A stretch of 33,804 nt of DNA from Scleroderma bovista. Its lineage: Eukaryota; Basidiomycota; Agaricomycetes; Boletales; Sclerodermataceae. The stretch lies in NCBI GenBank assembly GCA_037178675.1, contig JAYMGJ010000623.1, positions 1 to 33,804 on the forward strand. The letters run 5' to 3'. The notes below the pieces were generated by a model. The model ran no database searches and was not told the origin of the DNA. It worked only from the letters and a program-made list of their open reading frames with translations. Each line of letters starts with the position of its first letter. Position 1 is the first letter of the stretch. Position numbers and translations under genes: made by a program. Positions 1 through 10,324 of the stretch are shown one piece after another.

Positions 1-704
1 TGGAGACGTCCTCCACATCATCTGGGACACAAGATGGCTGGGTAGTTCAAACTACGACAGGTGGTGCAGAAGAAGGGGATGCCTTCCTTGCGAGGACCCT
101 CATTAATGCATCAGGTTTATCCGCCAACCTCATACTGAATTCGCTTCTCCACGAATCTTCCCGTATCCCGATGTACTATGCACGCGGAACGTACGCAGCG
201 TACGGTGGACCGGGCGTATCGAACGTCAAACACCTCATATACCCATGCCCTGAGACAGGGCCGACCAAACATGGATTCCAGTCTCTCGGGACGCATCTCA
301 CCCTGGATTTACAGGGCAAAGTGCGCTTTGGGCCTGATTTAGAGTGGATATCACCACCATCCGACTCGGCAGATCTAGACTTCGATTCGGATGAGTCTCA
401 CATGGATTTCTGGACCCAGCATCTAGTGCCAGAGGAATCTAGGATGACAGCAATGTACCATATGGTAACGAATTATCTATCTGGTGTGCAGGAGGAAGGC
501 TTCAGACCAGACTACGTTGGCATCCGTCCCAAGCTCGTCGTGTCGGGTTTCCAGGACTTTGTCGTGAGGAAGGACTATGCAGACGGTGTCGGCAATGGCT
601 TGATGGTTAGCTTGTTGGGTATTGAAAGCCCAGGTCTTACCTCTAACCTTGCCATCGCTGAGCATGTGGTCGAAGATGTCATTGCTCCAGAGCAAGGCTC
701 GTAA
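1..704 (+). CDS. L2HGDH: L-2-hydroxyglutarate dehydrogenase-like FAD oxidoreductase, C-terminal part
   Basis: The frame is open from the first complete codon at position 3 to the TAA at 702-704, so the 5' part lies outside the window. The family oxidises L-2-hydroxyglutarate to 2-oxoglutarate with FAD, normally in mitochondria. The visible part is the C-terminal half of the DAO-type fold. It has a glycine-rich 'NASGLSANLI' stretch near residue 40, the 'MYYARGTYAAY' strand, the 'KHLIYPCPET' strand and a 'GFQSLGTHLTLDLQGKVRFGP' region typical of L2HGDH-like proteins. It ends with a 'DYVGIRPKL' motif and 'GIESPGLTSNLAIAEHV', the usual C-terminal FAD-contact region. No intron is visible in the 702 nt shown. 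It converges on NDUFA12, with only 61 bp between the two stop codons. Family assignment is confident. Exact substrate is inferred. Confidence 0.85.
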   Translation, partial: ETSSTSSGTQDGWVVQTTTGGAEEGDAFLARTLINASGLSANLILNSLLHESSRIPMYYARGTYAAYGGPGVSNVKHLIYPCPETGPTKHGFQSLGTHLTLDLQGKVRFGPDLEWISPPSDSADLDFDSDESHMDFWTQHLVPEESRMTAMYHMVTNYLSGVQEEGFRPDYVGIRPKLVVSGFQDFVVRKDYADGVGNGLMVSLLGIESPGLTSNLAIAEHVVEDVIAPEQGS

Positions 705-765
705 GCAGCGTAGAGATGTATATGACTGTCTAGATAACACCACCCCGTCTACGAACATTTGATCA

Positions 766-1400
766 TCATCCTCGAGCTGTGACTTTGGGTTCCCAAGCGT
801 TGATTTTTGGTGCTGCGGTGTTGTACGGTCGGTAGGCACCCCGTGTCCCCGTCAGGTTTTCTACCCATGGCTGCAACAAGGGTCGAGTCTGGACCCAAAT
901 TCGAGAGTCCGAGATGACACACCGCTTTCCAAGAAGGTGACATGCTCTGCATCACTTTATCCTCTGTGGGTGGAAGCAAACGAATGTGCTGCAACCAAGA
1001 ATGCCACTCTGCTGGAACTTGAGTTGCGTTGTTGTAGTGCTATGAAATGGGTCGAATCAGTCGGAAAGTTGTCATGAGCGCGCCCAACGAACTTGTGCGA
1101 AGTCAACCCATCGGTGCCGACCTGAAAATACGATAAGCCACCATCCTCGAACGCCCGTGGAAAGGGCCTCGCACCGGGAATTTCGTCGTCGGGGTTCAGA
1201 TTCTCAAAATATTTGTTACCGAACCTGCCCGAGGACGTGTGCGTTCAGACATGACTACTCCTCGTGGTTAGTTGCCATTCTTACAGATCAACACCAACCA
1301 AGGTTCCGGCCTTTGCGTCGCCGATGTACTGCATCTGATGCCACCACTGCTTGATTCCTATCCTGCGGATATTCCGGACATACCGGATGATGGATACCAT
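766..1400 (-). CDS. NDUFA12: NADH:ubiquinone oxidoreductase subunit NDUFA12 (B17.2), five exons
   Basis: Accessory subunit of mitochondrial complex I. Model on the minus strand: exons 1400-1285, 1224-1175, 1121-1093, 1039-923 and 870-766, giving 138 aa. Introns are 52-60 nt, all GT-AG, and all phases agree. Family landmarks appear in order: 'RNIRRIGIKQWWHQMQYIGD' near residues 9-28, 'FGNKYFENLNPDDEIPGRH' across introns 1 and 2, 'RWVDFAQ', 'VPAEWHSWLQHIR', 'LPPTEDKVMQSMSPSWKAP', then 'ENLTGTRGAYRPYNTAAPKI' and 'NAWEPKV' at the C-terminus. Length fits the family (about 140 aa). There is no cleavable presequence, as usual for this subunit. Exon 3 is only 29 nt, so the gene is invisible to simple ORF scanning. 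It converges with the L2HGDH gene. Confidence 0.9.
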
Positions 1401-2086
1401 CGTCGTTGAAAGAGAGAATGTGTTTGCTCCTGTTTGTTGACTACTACTAGCAAGTACTACTACGGATTTCTTGACTCGAGTCTGTGTGCACGTCTTTCCA
1501 GTATCGTGATCCATTGGTGCGTTGGTTCGAATAACCATGCTGAAGTGCTCGCTTTCTTGCAGCGACATCTTTTACTTTTGACCTGTCGCAACAGCCAGAA
1601 TGTTAATTACATATTTCCAAATGATGTGCAACACCACTGCAGGGGCAATCCAGACAAGGACACAAGGCTGTATATTTGCTAGTCGCTACGAGACACTCCA
1701 ATGAATAAGGTATAAATCGCAATCTTTGTACTCCTTGAAGTTGTCACGAAGTATAATTTATTACGATCTACCCTATCAAAGCAGTCGGCCGTACAGCTTG
1801 GCAATAACGGGTAGGTGCTTCAAATAAAAGACAGCACTAATGAATGCATTCACGGAGGCGTACAGAACCTGCAGGATACATCCTCCGACTACTCGACCAA
1901 TGGACAGCTATTAATGTAACTATACCATGAACACAGGCAAAACACATTGGACACAGCTACAAACTCCATGAATAATTAGCACTATATCAGAGGGAAAGGT
2001 AAAACACAGCCGAGTAAAAGGAACGTGGACGAAGATCGAATAGTAACAATTCTAAAATATAAAACGAATATCTTCAGATACATACA
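1401..2086. other. Intergenic, upstream of NDUFA12 and downstream of BEM1
   Basis: About 690 bp between the NDUFA12 start and the BEM1 stop. It should hold the NDUFA12 promoter and the BEM1 3' untranslated region. It is AT-rich towards 2086. I could not build a spliced coding model on either strand and saw no RNA gene or repeat. Confidence 0.5.
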
Positions 2087-4052
2087 TCATTCAGCATATA
2101 AAACATGTTTTTCGGTGCCGCTCAACCAGTCTCGTAGGTCCTGGTCGTTCTCGAGCTCCATATAGGTGGTGCCAACGTTGTCGCGGTACCGCAGAGAAGT
2201 GATATTCGGGCCTAGACGACCTTGCACTTTCTGCAGGAGTTCATAGTACGTGACCTTGGGATGGACACGGATAGCAATCACGTCATCCGGAACAAAAATC
2301 TTGATCCTGATGAACGCCGTTTGCGGATTTCCTGCGGATACAGGAGGGGCATTCATATTAGTCGTAGCAACGGAACGTGACCACAGTGATGGTTGAGAGG
2401 AATGCATCGAAGACGGCGATGAGGGGTCGTAATCGCGTGGCTGTGAGATGGACGAGACTGACCCACGCGATGCCCCATTCTCGTAGTAAGTATCGGAAGG
2501 GGGCCGCGAGCCATTGCGACCAAGAGACGAGGTTGTGTTGATGCGCTGGTGCCCAAGATGGTACTGAGCGTGAATCTGCGTGGGAGGTGTAGGGTCCTCG
2601 GCATAATATGACCGATCACTTTGATCATCCCTCTCGGATAACTTCATGCCACCGAGGGTATGACGGACCTCCTCTTCAAAATCCTGTGTTACAGAATATG
2701 GCTTTTCGGCCACTGCAACCTGCGCGTTTCCGTCTCCCGCGAACAGGGCGTTGAGTTCGTCATACCGAGGATCGATTTCGCTTTCAACGTCACCCGGCTT
2801 CGGGGAGAGAAAATCACGGATAAGCTGGTGTTCAAGAATGTATGGTGCACTTCTGTTCAATGCGCACAGCTCATGCAGATAGTCATCCAATTCCGCCCGT
2901 CTGGCAGCAGTTATTTCATCGGTGACTGATTCTGATGGGCCGGGCATGAATGGCAGAATGCGAGTGGCAGAGGGTTCTTTGCCAGCCTCGCGGGGGAAGG
3001 TGTCCAACAGATTTACTTGGAAGTCATAAAAATCGCTGTACAAACGGAAGAGAACAAGCTGTTTTGCTTGAGGAAGCACAGAAGGATCATGTAGGGCGTA
3101 GGGTTGGAAGATGGCATTGACACGGAACCAGTATTCGTCCAGTTCAAAGTGAAAAGAAACGACACTAGCCGAGATGAGGATGCCATCTGGCAGAGGAGGT
3201 ATGACTGAGGGATTCTGGAGTTGGCAAGGATGTGAGGGTGCCGTCGCATATGAATGATCTGAAATTGGGGTGTTCGCGTCTTCGATGACACCCAATGGGA
3301 TGGAGTTCTGCTTGTAGCTAATCATAGCCTGTTTCCAGTCCTCGACGTTGGGAAGGTCTCCCCGATCAATCAGTGCATCCATATTGGGGATGGGTAGGTT
3401 CGATACGGGATCACGCACTTCGACGAAAGAGGCAGGGATCAAGCCTGGTCGACCAAGTCTACCGATAGACTTCGCAACAAACCATTCACGGTTGGATTGT
3501 GCAACGACAGATATAGGATCACCCGCTTTCGCGTCAAGCTCGTCGGTGCGCTCAGCAACAAAGTCGTGAAGGACGATGGCGTAGAATACGCTGGTCTTTG
3601 GAGCCATTGGGGATTTGGGGGGTGGTGAGACCGGACTGGCTGGGCTGTTTGGGCCGACACTTATCTGAGAAGCGCGTAGACTGCGCGGGGATAAGGCATA
3701 TGAAGAGAAGTGGAGGAGACACTGGGGAAAGGACATACGGATTAGGACTTTTGCAGAATTCCTCAAACATGTTCTTCGGAACAAGGCCCCGTGCGCCAGT
3801 GACAGGATTATGGGCCTCATACCAAGGGCTGTGGATATCCGGATCACCAGTGACATAGAAGAAATCACCCTTTGAGAAGGGCAACTGTGTGGGGGCGGTT
3901 GGCCTGAACGAGTTGATTGCACGGATGACTTTCTGCGGTGGCAGGGATGCGGAGAGAGGCTTGGATATAGACGGCAAGGGCATGGGTGTGGATATCTGAA
4001 GACGGTGGGCGTCTTTACCTCCGTTGAAGGACTTTCGTAGCGACTTCATCAT
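2087..4052 (-). CDS. BEM1: Bem1/Scd2 polarity scaffold (SH3-SH3-PX-PB1), two exons
   Basis: Scaffold that joins Cdc42, its exchange factor and PAK kinase at sites of polarised growth. Exon 1 runs 4052 to 3739, the intron 3738-3681 (58 nt, GTATGT...GCGCAG), and exon 2 runs 3680 to 2087. The protein is 634-635 aa. Two adjacent ATGs occur (4052 and 4049); the second has A at -3. It begins 'MKSLRKSFNGGKD', a Bem1-like start. Domains: SH3-1 about 40-100 ('GDFFYVTGD', 'GLVPKNMFEEF'); SH3-2 about 135-195 ('LHDFVAERTDELDAKAGD', 'GLIPASFVEV'); PX about 275-400 ('LFRLYSDFYDFQ', 'RILPFMPGP', 'LDDYLHELC'); a Ser/Pro-rich linker; PB1 at the end ('IRIKIFVPDDVIAIRV', 'LENDQDLRDWL'). The intron falls just after SH3-1. 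It is transcribed divergently from NOT3. Confidence 0.95.
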
Positions 4053-4476
4053 TAGGGCAGCATAAACGAGAGAGCGCAGCGGAGAGAGCGAAATGAAAGA
4101 GAGCAAATGACCTGCAACATGCACTCGATATCGTCGATACCAACTGGATGCGGATATTCCCACGGTGATAAATACATCACCCCTTATTGTCACCCACATA
4201 CATTGTCTCACTTCCACTGACCGGACAAACCTCTCAGAGACTCCATTGTTGCACCTCTGGAGCTGGCACTCGATGGGTATTGTATCGACTAGAGGCCCCT
4301 ACTTAGCAATTGCTGAGAATGCGACGAGATTGCTATGCAACATAAAACGTATTATATAATCGACGGGTGACAAACATGGGTCAACAACTAACCGCCCACG
4401 GTGACAGTCGATTGTGCCATTTAGAATCTGTGTTCGAGCTGCCTACTGTATTCTGCGTCTCATACATTCATTCGCC
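4053..4476. promoter_or_regulatory. Divergent BEM1-NOT3 promoter region
   Basis: About 424 bp separate the BEM1 and NOT3 starts, which face away from each other, so this must hold both promoters. An AT-rich run with 'TATATAATCG' lies around 4350-4360, on the NOT3 side. No other motif could be assigned with confidence. Confidence 0.45.
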
Positions 4477-7394
4477 ATGGCGGCAAGAAAGCTGCAAGGT
4501 ATCGTGTTTCTCTCTCAGTCTTATCTTATATCCCACTAACACTCTCTCCGTAGCCGAAATCGACCGCACATTAAAGAAAGTCGCTGAGGGTGTCGAGCTA
4601 TTCGAGAGCATCTACGAGAAGATGCAAACCTCGACAAACCAGACGCAGAAGGAGAAACTCGAGACGGACCTCAAGACTCAAATAAAGAAGCTCCAGCGTC
4701 TACGAGACCAGATCAAGACGTGGGTCGCATCCAACGACATAAAGGACAAGTCGGTGCTACTGGACAACAGGAAACTGATAGAAACAGTACGTATCACGCT
4801 TTCAATATCACCTTTTCATCCCTGCGCGCTCTCGGATTTTGCTCCGAGTCGGGTTTGGTCGTCCTTGCAACGGCAAATATCTGACCTCCACCCCTCCAGC
4901 AAATGGAGCGATTCAAGGCATGTGAAAAAGAGATGAAGACAAAGGCCTTCTCCAAAGAAGGCTTGACGCAGTCTGCCAAGCTGGATCCCAAAGCCCAGGA
5001 GAAAATGGAGGTTACATCATGGCTACAGCAAACAGTCGAGGACCTTACTCTCCAGGTAGAGCAGGCAGAAGCAGAGATTGAATCTCTGCAAGGGGGAGCG
5101 AAGAAGCGGGGAAAGGGCCAATCAGCGGCTTCTAGTCGATCAGAAGACCTAGAACACTTGAACGAGCGGCGCAAATGGCATATCAACAGACTCGAACTCA
5201 TCCTACGGCTTCTTGACAATGGTTCGTTATCAACAGAGAGAGTACTTGCCCTGAAAGAGGATGTCATTTATTTCGTCGAAAACAACACGGTTCGTCTCGT
5301 CATGGTGCTATCCTCATCGAGACTATTCAAGTGGTTTTTGGGAGCAGGACGAAAATTTCGAAGATGATGAGGGCATATATGATGAACTCAACTTAGGAGA
5401 GGAGGAAGAGAAGTTTGGCCTAGTAAATGACGAAGACGACGGAAGCGATGACTTCGAGAGTGGAAGCGAAGGTAATGTGGTACTATATCCCCTGTTCACC
5501 TCACCTACGCTTTTCCAAAGACCACCCACAGCGCACGCCAAAGAAGCTTGACAAAGATGATGATAGTTTGTCAAATAACAAGCGAGACGACAGTCCTGCA
5601 CAGAAGAAGTCTGGCCTGCAGTTGCGAAGTGAGTATCTGCACCTTTGTTAGGAGGTGTTGTGTTGACCGTTGTACTTGCAGAGCACTCGTTAGTCGCAGA
5701 AAGTAAGCCCAAGCATGTAATATTTCATGTGCTTATTCTCATGAGACAGAAGCACCGAAACCACCGCCAAATCCGAATTTTGCACAACAACCAATGTCAA
5801 GCATACTCAAAGCGGGTCTACCACCAGCACCGCGCCCACCAGCTGCGCTCCCCCCTATACGTTATGCTACTGCCGCCGCCGCCGCCGTGTCGTCAGGACC
5901 TTCGGCAGGTGCAGCAACACTAACGCCGTCCAGTTCGCAAGCAAGTGGGCTGCCAAGCTCTATATCGGGGACACCAGCAACACCGACTGCCCCGTCAATA
6001 GCACAGTCGATGTCGCAGAGTATGCTGCAGGACTCACAGATAACCACTTCTCCGAGTCTCACACATCCATCTGTCACGAGCCCAATGCTGTCTTCAGCGT
6101 CTGCGTCTCATCAGCCCGATGGCTCTTTCTACTCGGGTCAGGACTCACCTGCGATGTCTGAAGCTGTTCCCAGTTCTGTGAGTGGTCCTGCGGCTTCGTC
6201 GTCTCCCCACCGCGCATATCACAAAGGTACGTTTTATCGACTGCACGTGTTTTATGTTTAGGTAAGTGTTCTCTCAGACCCTGTGACATCACCCGTACTG
6301 CCCATGGCTGCTGCTGCACAAGTACGTGTCCAATTTTACCCGTGTCTGTGGCGCTGATTCAAATGCCTGTATGTACGCAGCAAACCAGCTCGTCCGATGC
6401 ACCACAACCACCACAACCTCAGCAGCAACCTCCATCAAACGGCTCGTCTCATGTGGGTCAGACGGCTGCACAACAGCCTCAACCTGCTGTTCTTTCCCCG
6501 CTACCTCAACAAGTACAACAACTCATATCGTCGTCGTCGTCATCTTCTGGCATTTCAACGTCGAACAGCACACCATCTGCTATACAACCGCCGCAGTTCC
6601 CACCAGGCGTGAAGGTACCGCTTTCGGTGGAGCAGCCGACCGCAGCGCAAAGTCAACAAGCACTACAAGCACCGGGGATGCAGCGACCTCCTTCAGCGGT
6701 TTCTCAACACCAGCAGGCACCATCACGGCCCCCTGCATCGGCGTTCCCTGGTTCGTTGTCGGACTTAGTTTCGTCGTTTGAGACAGTGAAGCAAAAGGGT
6801 GAGTGTTTGTGGCGTACCATGTGGAATTCAGTTAACCAGCCGCAGCTCCCCATCGCATGACCAACCTTGGGGAAGTACACAAGCTCTTGGAAGGTGGCTA
6901 CTCAAATGCCCCGCAACCTACTGACACCGAGCGGCAAGGCTTTGTTTCCTTTCGAGGGGTAGCGTGTTCCTAACATAGGTTGTACAGGCCCAAGTACTAT
7001 GTACCTCGCTATCCTTTCAACGTGCCATCGTTCTACCCTCAGACGCCGCACCCAGTCGTCAGTTCCCCGGCGCTCTTTCAACACATTGACGTAGAGACGC
7101 TATTCTATGTATTCTACTATCTCCCGGGGACTTACCAGCAGTGCGTTATTGCTACATCCAACCCCGCAACTTTCTGACGTGGTGGACAGATATCTGGCTG
7201 CGAAGGAGTTGAAACGCCAATCCTGGCGATTCCATATCAAGTACCTTACGTGGTTCCAGCGACACTCTGAGCCCCAGGCCATCACTGAGGAATACGAACA
7301 AGGCGTATACGTCTACTTCGACTGGGAAGGCTCGTGGTGCCAACGAAAGAAGAGCGATTTCCGCTTCGAGTACCGTTATCTCTCTGAAGATTGA
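4477..7394 (+). CDS. NOT3: CCR4-NOT complex subunit Not3/Not5, twelve exons
   Basis: Subunit of the CCR4-NOT deadenylase and transcription complex. Exons: 4477-4498, 4554-4786, 4900-5289, 5348-5471, 5521-5628, 5682-5702, 5750-6226, 6278-6321, 6381-6798, 6840-6933, 6988-7140, 7190-7394, giving 762 aa with every phase consistent. The start '[17 protein letters not shown]' matches the family's MSxRKLQ.EID start. The N-terminal Not3 coiled-coil domain covers about 1-235, with '[17 protein letters not shown]' and the acidic '[11 protein letters not shown]'. The middle is a Pro/Gln/Ser/Ala-rich linker with poly-Ser and poly-Ala runs. The C-terminal NOT box covers about 640-762 ('[19 protein letters not shown]', '[16 protein letters not shown]', 'GVYVYFDWE', 'FRFEYRYL'). 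Intron 10 (6934-6987) has a GC donor. Exon 6 is a 21 nt in-frame microexon and intron 9 only 41 nt. Confidence 0.93.
5682..5702 (+). other. NOT3: 21 nt microexon of NOT3 (possible cassette exon)
   Basis: It is flanked by a TTGCAG acceptor and a GTAAGC donor. Exons 5, 6 and 7 all join in phase 1, so including or skipping these 21 nt keeps the frame. Inclusion adds the seven residues HSLVAES. Constitutive use is assumed in the gene model; alternative use is inference. Confidence 0.55.
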
Positions 7395-7886
7395 CCGTCT
7401 TTCTTGCTCTAACCGACGGCCCCGGACGTTAACACCCTTCGCTTTTCCAGTGTATTTTCAGTTTCCTCTTATGTTATTGTTCGCGTCCTCTCAATGTAAT
7501 CACGGCGCAGGACCTTACCAGTTATTGAATAGTACTGCTCAATGATCCTATGCCAGTTTGGAAATCACCTTATTTACCTTAAGGTCGTTGCAAGTGGGAA
7601 AAAAGCGGTTATGCGACATCCGCGGTTCGACGACTGCCCCTCCGCAAGTCTGACGTATTACTCATTAATGTCACTGTGACATAATTACAATCATCACTTT
7701 AGTCTACAAAACTACTGCAGGTGGAAAAATGCACCTTTCAACATCCACAGAGCTCCTAGACAGTCCACTATGCACACTGTTAGAGCCAAGATTTTTCATG
7801 ACCAGGTGCTTGATGCTATCAGTGTACTGACGATACCGGGTGTCGTGTGTGGTATGAAGTAGTGGTCTATCTTAGCATCAGAAGTA
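7395..7886. other. Convergent intergenic region NOT3 / bL12m
   Basis: About 490 bp between two convergent stop codons. Presumably both 3' untranslated regions. No coding model, RNA gene or repeat seen. Confidence 0.5.
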
Positions 7887-8736
7887 TTACTCGAGTACAA
7901 TGATGGCCCCCAAGCCCTCGAACGTCTGTTTGAGTTTCTCCGCGTCCTCTTTCGGAAGGTTCTCCTTAAGAACCTTGGGTACAGATTCGACAAACTTCTT
8001 TGCCTAGGACAGGGGAAAAACATGAGCACTTGCGTGAGCGACTTAGTGGGGGAACCGACGTCTATGAGGGTAAGATTCGGCACCAAGGCCTTGACCTCAC
8101 GGATGATCTTGGGCTTGGCACCGGCATCGAAGGACTTGAGCATGACATTGAAGACAGTCTTCTCCTTTGGTTTCTCCTTAGCATGCACAAAACAAAACAC
8201 GTGATTTAGCCCCTTCTCATTTCGGTATGTAAAATAGTCCACCAAACCTCAACTGGAGCGTCCTCTGCAGGTGATTGCGCAGTGGCTGGAGGTGCAGCGG
8301 CGGGCATGGCAATTTCCTGAATGTTCAGCCGTGACTGTGGGAGGGCAAGTGCAAATGAGGGCGTGGAGTGACGAGCGGAACATTCGCTACCTTCAACAGG
8401 GACACGAGGTCGGCTGCCTGCAAGAGTGTCAGACCGGAGATGTCGTCCACTATGCGGGAGATTTTGGGGTCAGCCGGTGGGGGTGGCGGGGGAGCGGACG
8501 AGGATGCTTGTGCTGCTTCGGTGGCCAGCCATCTCGAGCGACTTGCCAGGGATGCAAGGCTGGAGATGGGTCGAGCGGACGTGAGTACCATTTACTGACG
8601 ACAATGAGAAGAGCGGGGCGTACCGTGGTGCAGATGCTGTTCTCGAGGCAGAAACAATCGTCGAGAAGTAGCGACTCTGCACAAACGAATGAGACGTGTT
8701 GCACCGGAAGGAGGGGCAGCCAGCACTTACTGCCAT
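7887..8736 (-). CDS. MNP1: Mitochondrial ribosomal protein bL12m (L7/L12 family), six exons
   Basis: Stalk protein of the mitochondrial large ribosomal subunit. Minus-strand exons: 8736-8731, 8676-8624, 8559-8391, 8334-8248, 8176-8060, 8003-7887, giving 182 aa. The first coding exon is only ATGGCA. The N-terminus 'MASRYFSTIVSASRTASAPR' is Arg/Ser/Ala-rich with no acidic residue, as expected of a mitochondrial presequence. The dimerisation domain follows ('DDISGLTLLQAADLVSLLK', 'SRLNIQEIAMP'), then an Ala/Pro hinge and the C-terminal domain 'EKTVFNVMLKSFDAGAKPKI' and 'AKKFVESVPKVLKENLPKED', ending 'LGAIIVLE'. All phases close. The donor of intron 5 is GTCGGT, weak but required to join LTLID to AKKFVES. 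An alternative start is the ATG at 8591, read straight into exon 3; it also gives a plausible presequence (MVLTSARPISS) but drops the two upstream exons. Confidence 0.88.
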
Positions 8737-10324
8737 GTTTTGACTTGCAATTTTGCAAGTCCAACTTTTTTGGGACGTGAAAGCGGGTCGGTGTTGACGC
8801 ATATTTTGCTCTGTGGTCCGGACCGCCCCGGTTACGGCGGTCCGGCGAGCGTCGCCGCCCGGTCGCATTACCTTGCTCTGATCAGTCACCGGCACCGAGG
8901 GCTCCACGAGATCATATGCGCAGGGTCGATGGTAAGGTTTCTGCACTAGCATCGTCGCTTCAAGATGAGATATAGAGGCGTACTAGTGGTGCAATGTGGG
9001 ACATGCCGAGACTCGGAGAGGGACACGCTCTGAATTTGCAAAGCTACGCTCCAGATTGGTCTGACGTCGTGCACATGATCTGCAATATCATGGTACACCT
9101 TAGCGATTGTCGCCAGCCTGTCTCTCTAAATTTGCGTACAGCAGTCACATGTGGCAGGTGTTCGAGACTCGTCTGCTCTACTCAGATCTTACATAAATAC
9201 TGGTCGTCGCCCACGATCGTTGCGCACTGCTGACGATGCGCCTCGGAGGAGAGTACGCCTGAGGATGAAAGGTCTGCACACTTATGGACGACACAAGGAG
9301 CGGTCCAAAAAGATTCCGAGGCACATGGGGGTGGGTACTCCGATCGGACCCTGAGTCGTGCCCTCGTACTATAGTCGCTAGTTTCCCGGATCACCGGGGA
9401 CCGCGTCGGCAAAGTGCGATCGACCTAGTTGCAAAGTCGATTCTTCCATATGTTGTCAAACACACAACTTTTTTTTGAAATGTCAGCTTCAAGGTGATCA
9501 AACCATGATAGGCATTTGCAAAGGACATGCCTAATCTAGGAGAACGTAAATCCAGCCACAAGTGGAGAGGTGTGATGCAACAGATCCTGAACATACAGGT
9601 TCAACCGAACTATTCTTTCATGGAGGGGCTCGCAGGGTGGACTTTTTAAGTTTGGATCAATCTGTACAGCGTTTTTAAGGTGCAGTCAGACATGCTAGTG
9701 AGTCCGTGACATCGGCTGGGTCGAACGCCCCAATTGCAGTGGATGTCCTGAGAGTACGGAGTATGGCTTTGAAAATGGTCTACGCGCGGTGGAAATTTTC
9801 GAGGGTCTGGAGAACCAGTTACGGTCGATGGTGTAAGTGTTCCTAGGTGGTCGATTCCGCGGTGTCGAAGTCCATGGGATCTCTCAGCAAGTCGAGCGCC
9901 TCGTCGTATACAGGAACCCGTCGGCGGAGGAAGCCCACACACCAGTTTGGTTTAAGTGAACATAAACCAGACTCGAGTTGAAAGCCCCGCAATCGACCCT
10001 CCAAGAGATGGCGGCAGGGTCGGCCAAGGGCAGCCATGATTGACATGACACGCCAACGCCAGCCCAACAAAGTGGGAGGGTGTGCGGGCAATTGGAATAT
10101 TAAAAAATTAATTTATTCCCATAAAAATTCCTTTGGGTGTCATCGAGAGAGAAGTCGCCCCATGCCAGCACAGATACAGATCCCGGCTTCTTTTGGCCCC
10201 CGGATATCGGGGTGGTCTCCTCCCAGCCATCTAAATAGAGACACCGTGATCTCGCTCATACCTCCGCACGGTCCCCTCCCCCGTCTCCCCCCTCAGATTC
10301 CTTCACTGCGTATCTTCTGCAACA
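8737..10324. other. Intergenic region with no recognised gene
   Basis: About 1.6 kb upstream of both bL12m (-) and the DUF6534-like gene (+). Short open frames occur on both strands but none shows a family I recognise, and no consistent spliced model could be built. A GC-rich hairpin sits at 8818-8845. The last 200 bp become CT-rich ('cccctcccccgtctcccccctcag'), which looks like the 5' leader of the downstream gene. No tRNA or 5S gene seen. Confidence 0.45.
8818..8845. repeat. GC-rich inverted repeat
   Basis: CCGGACCGCC (8818-8827) is the exact reverse complement of GGCGGTCCGG (8836-8845), with an 8 nt spacer. It lies about 80 bp upstream of the bL12m start. It could be a binding site or a chance hairpin. 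No function is claimed. Confidence 0.6.

Noticed and set aside
477..994. Unspliced minus-strand open frames around NDUFA12
   Set aside because: They are read-throughs of NDUFA12 introns; the spliced model recovers the family sequence, the unspliced frames do not.
2353..3858. Several 70-90 codon open frames on both strands within BEM1
   Set aside because: They are out-of-frame shadows of the well-supported SH3/PX/PB1 protein.
9590..9612. T-arm-like 'CAGGTTCAACCGAAC' suggesting a tRNA
   Set aside because: No acceptor stem, D arm or anticodon arm could be placed around it.
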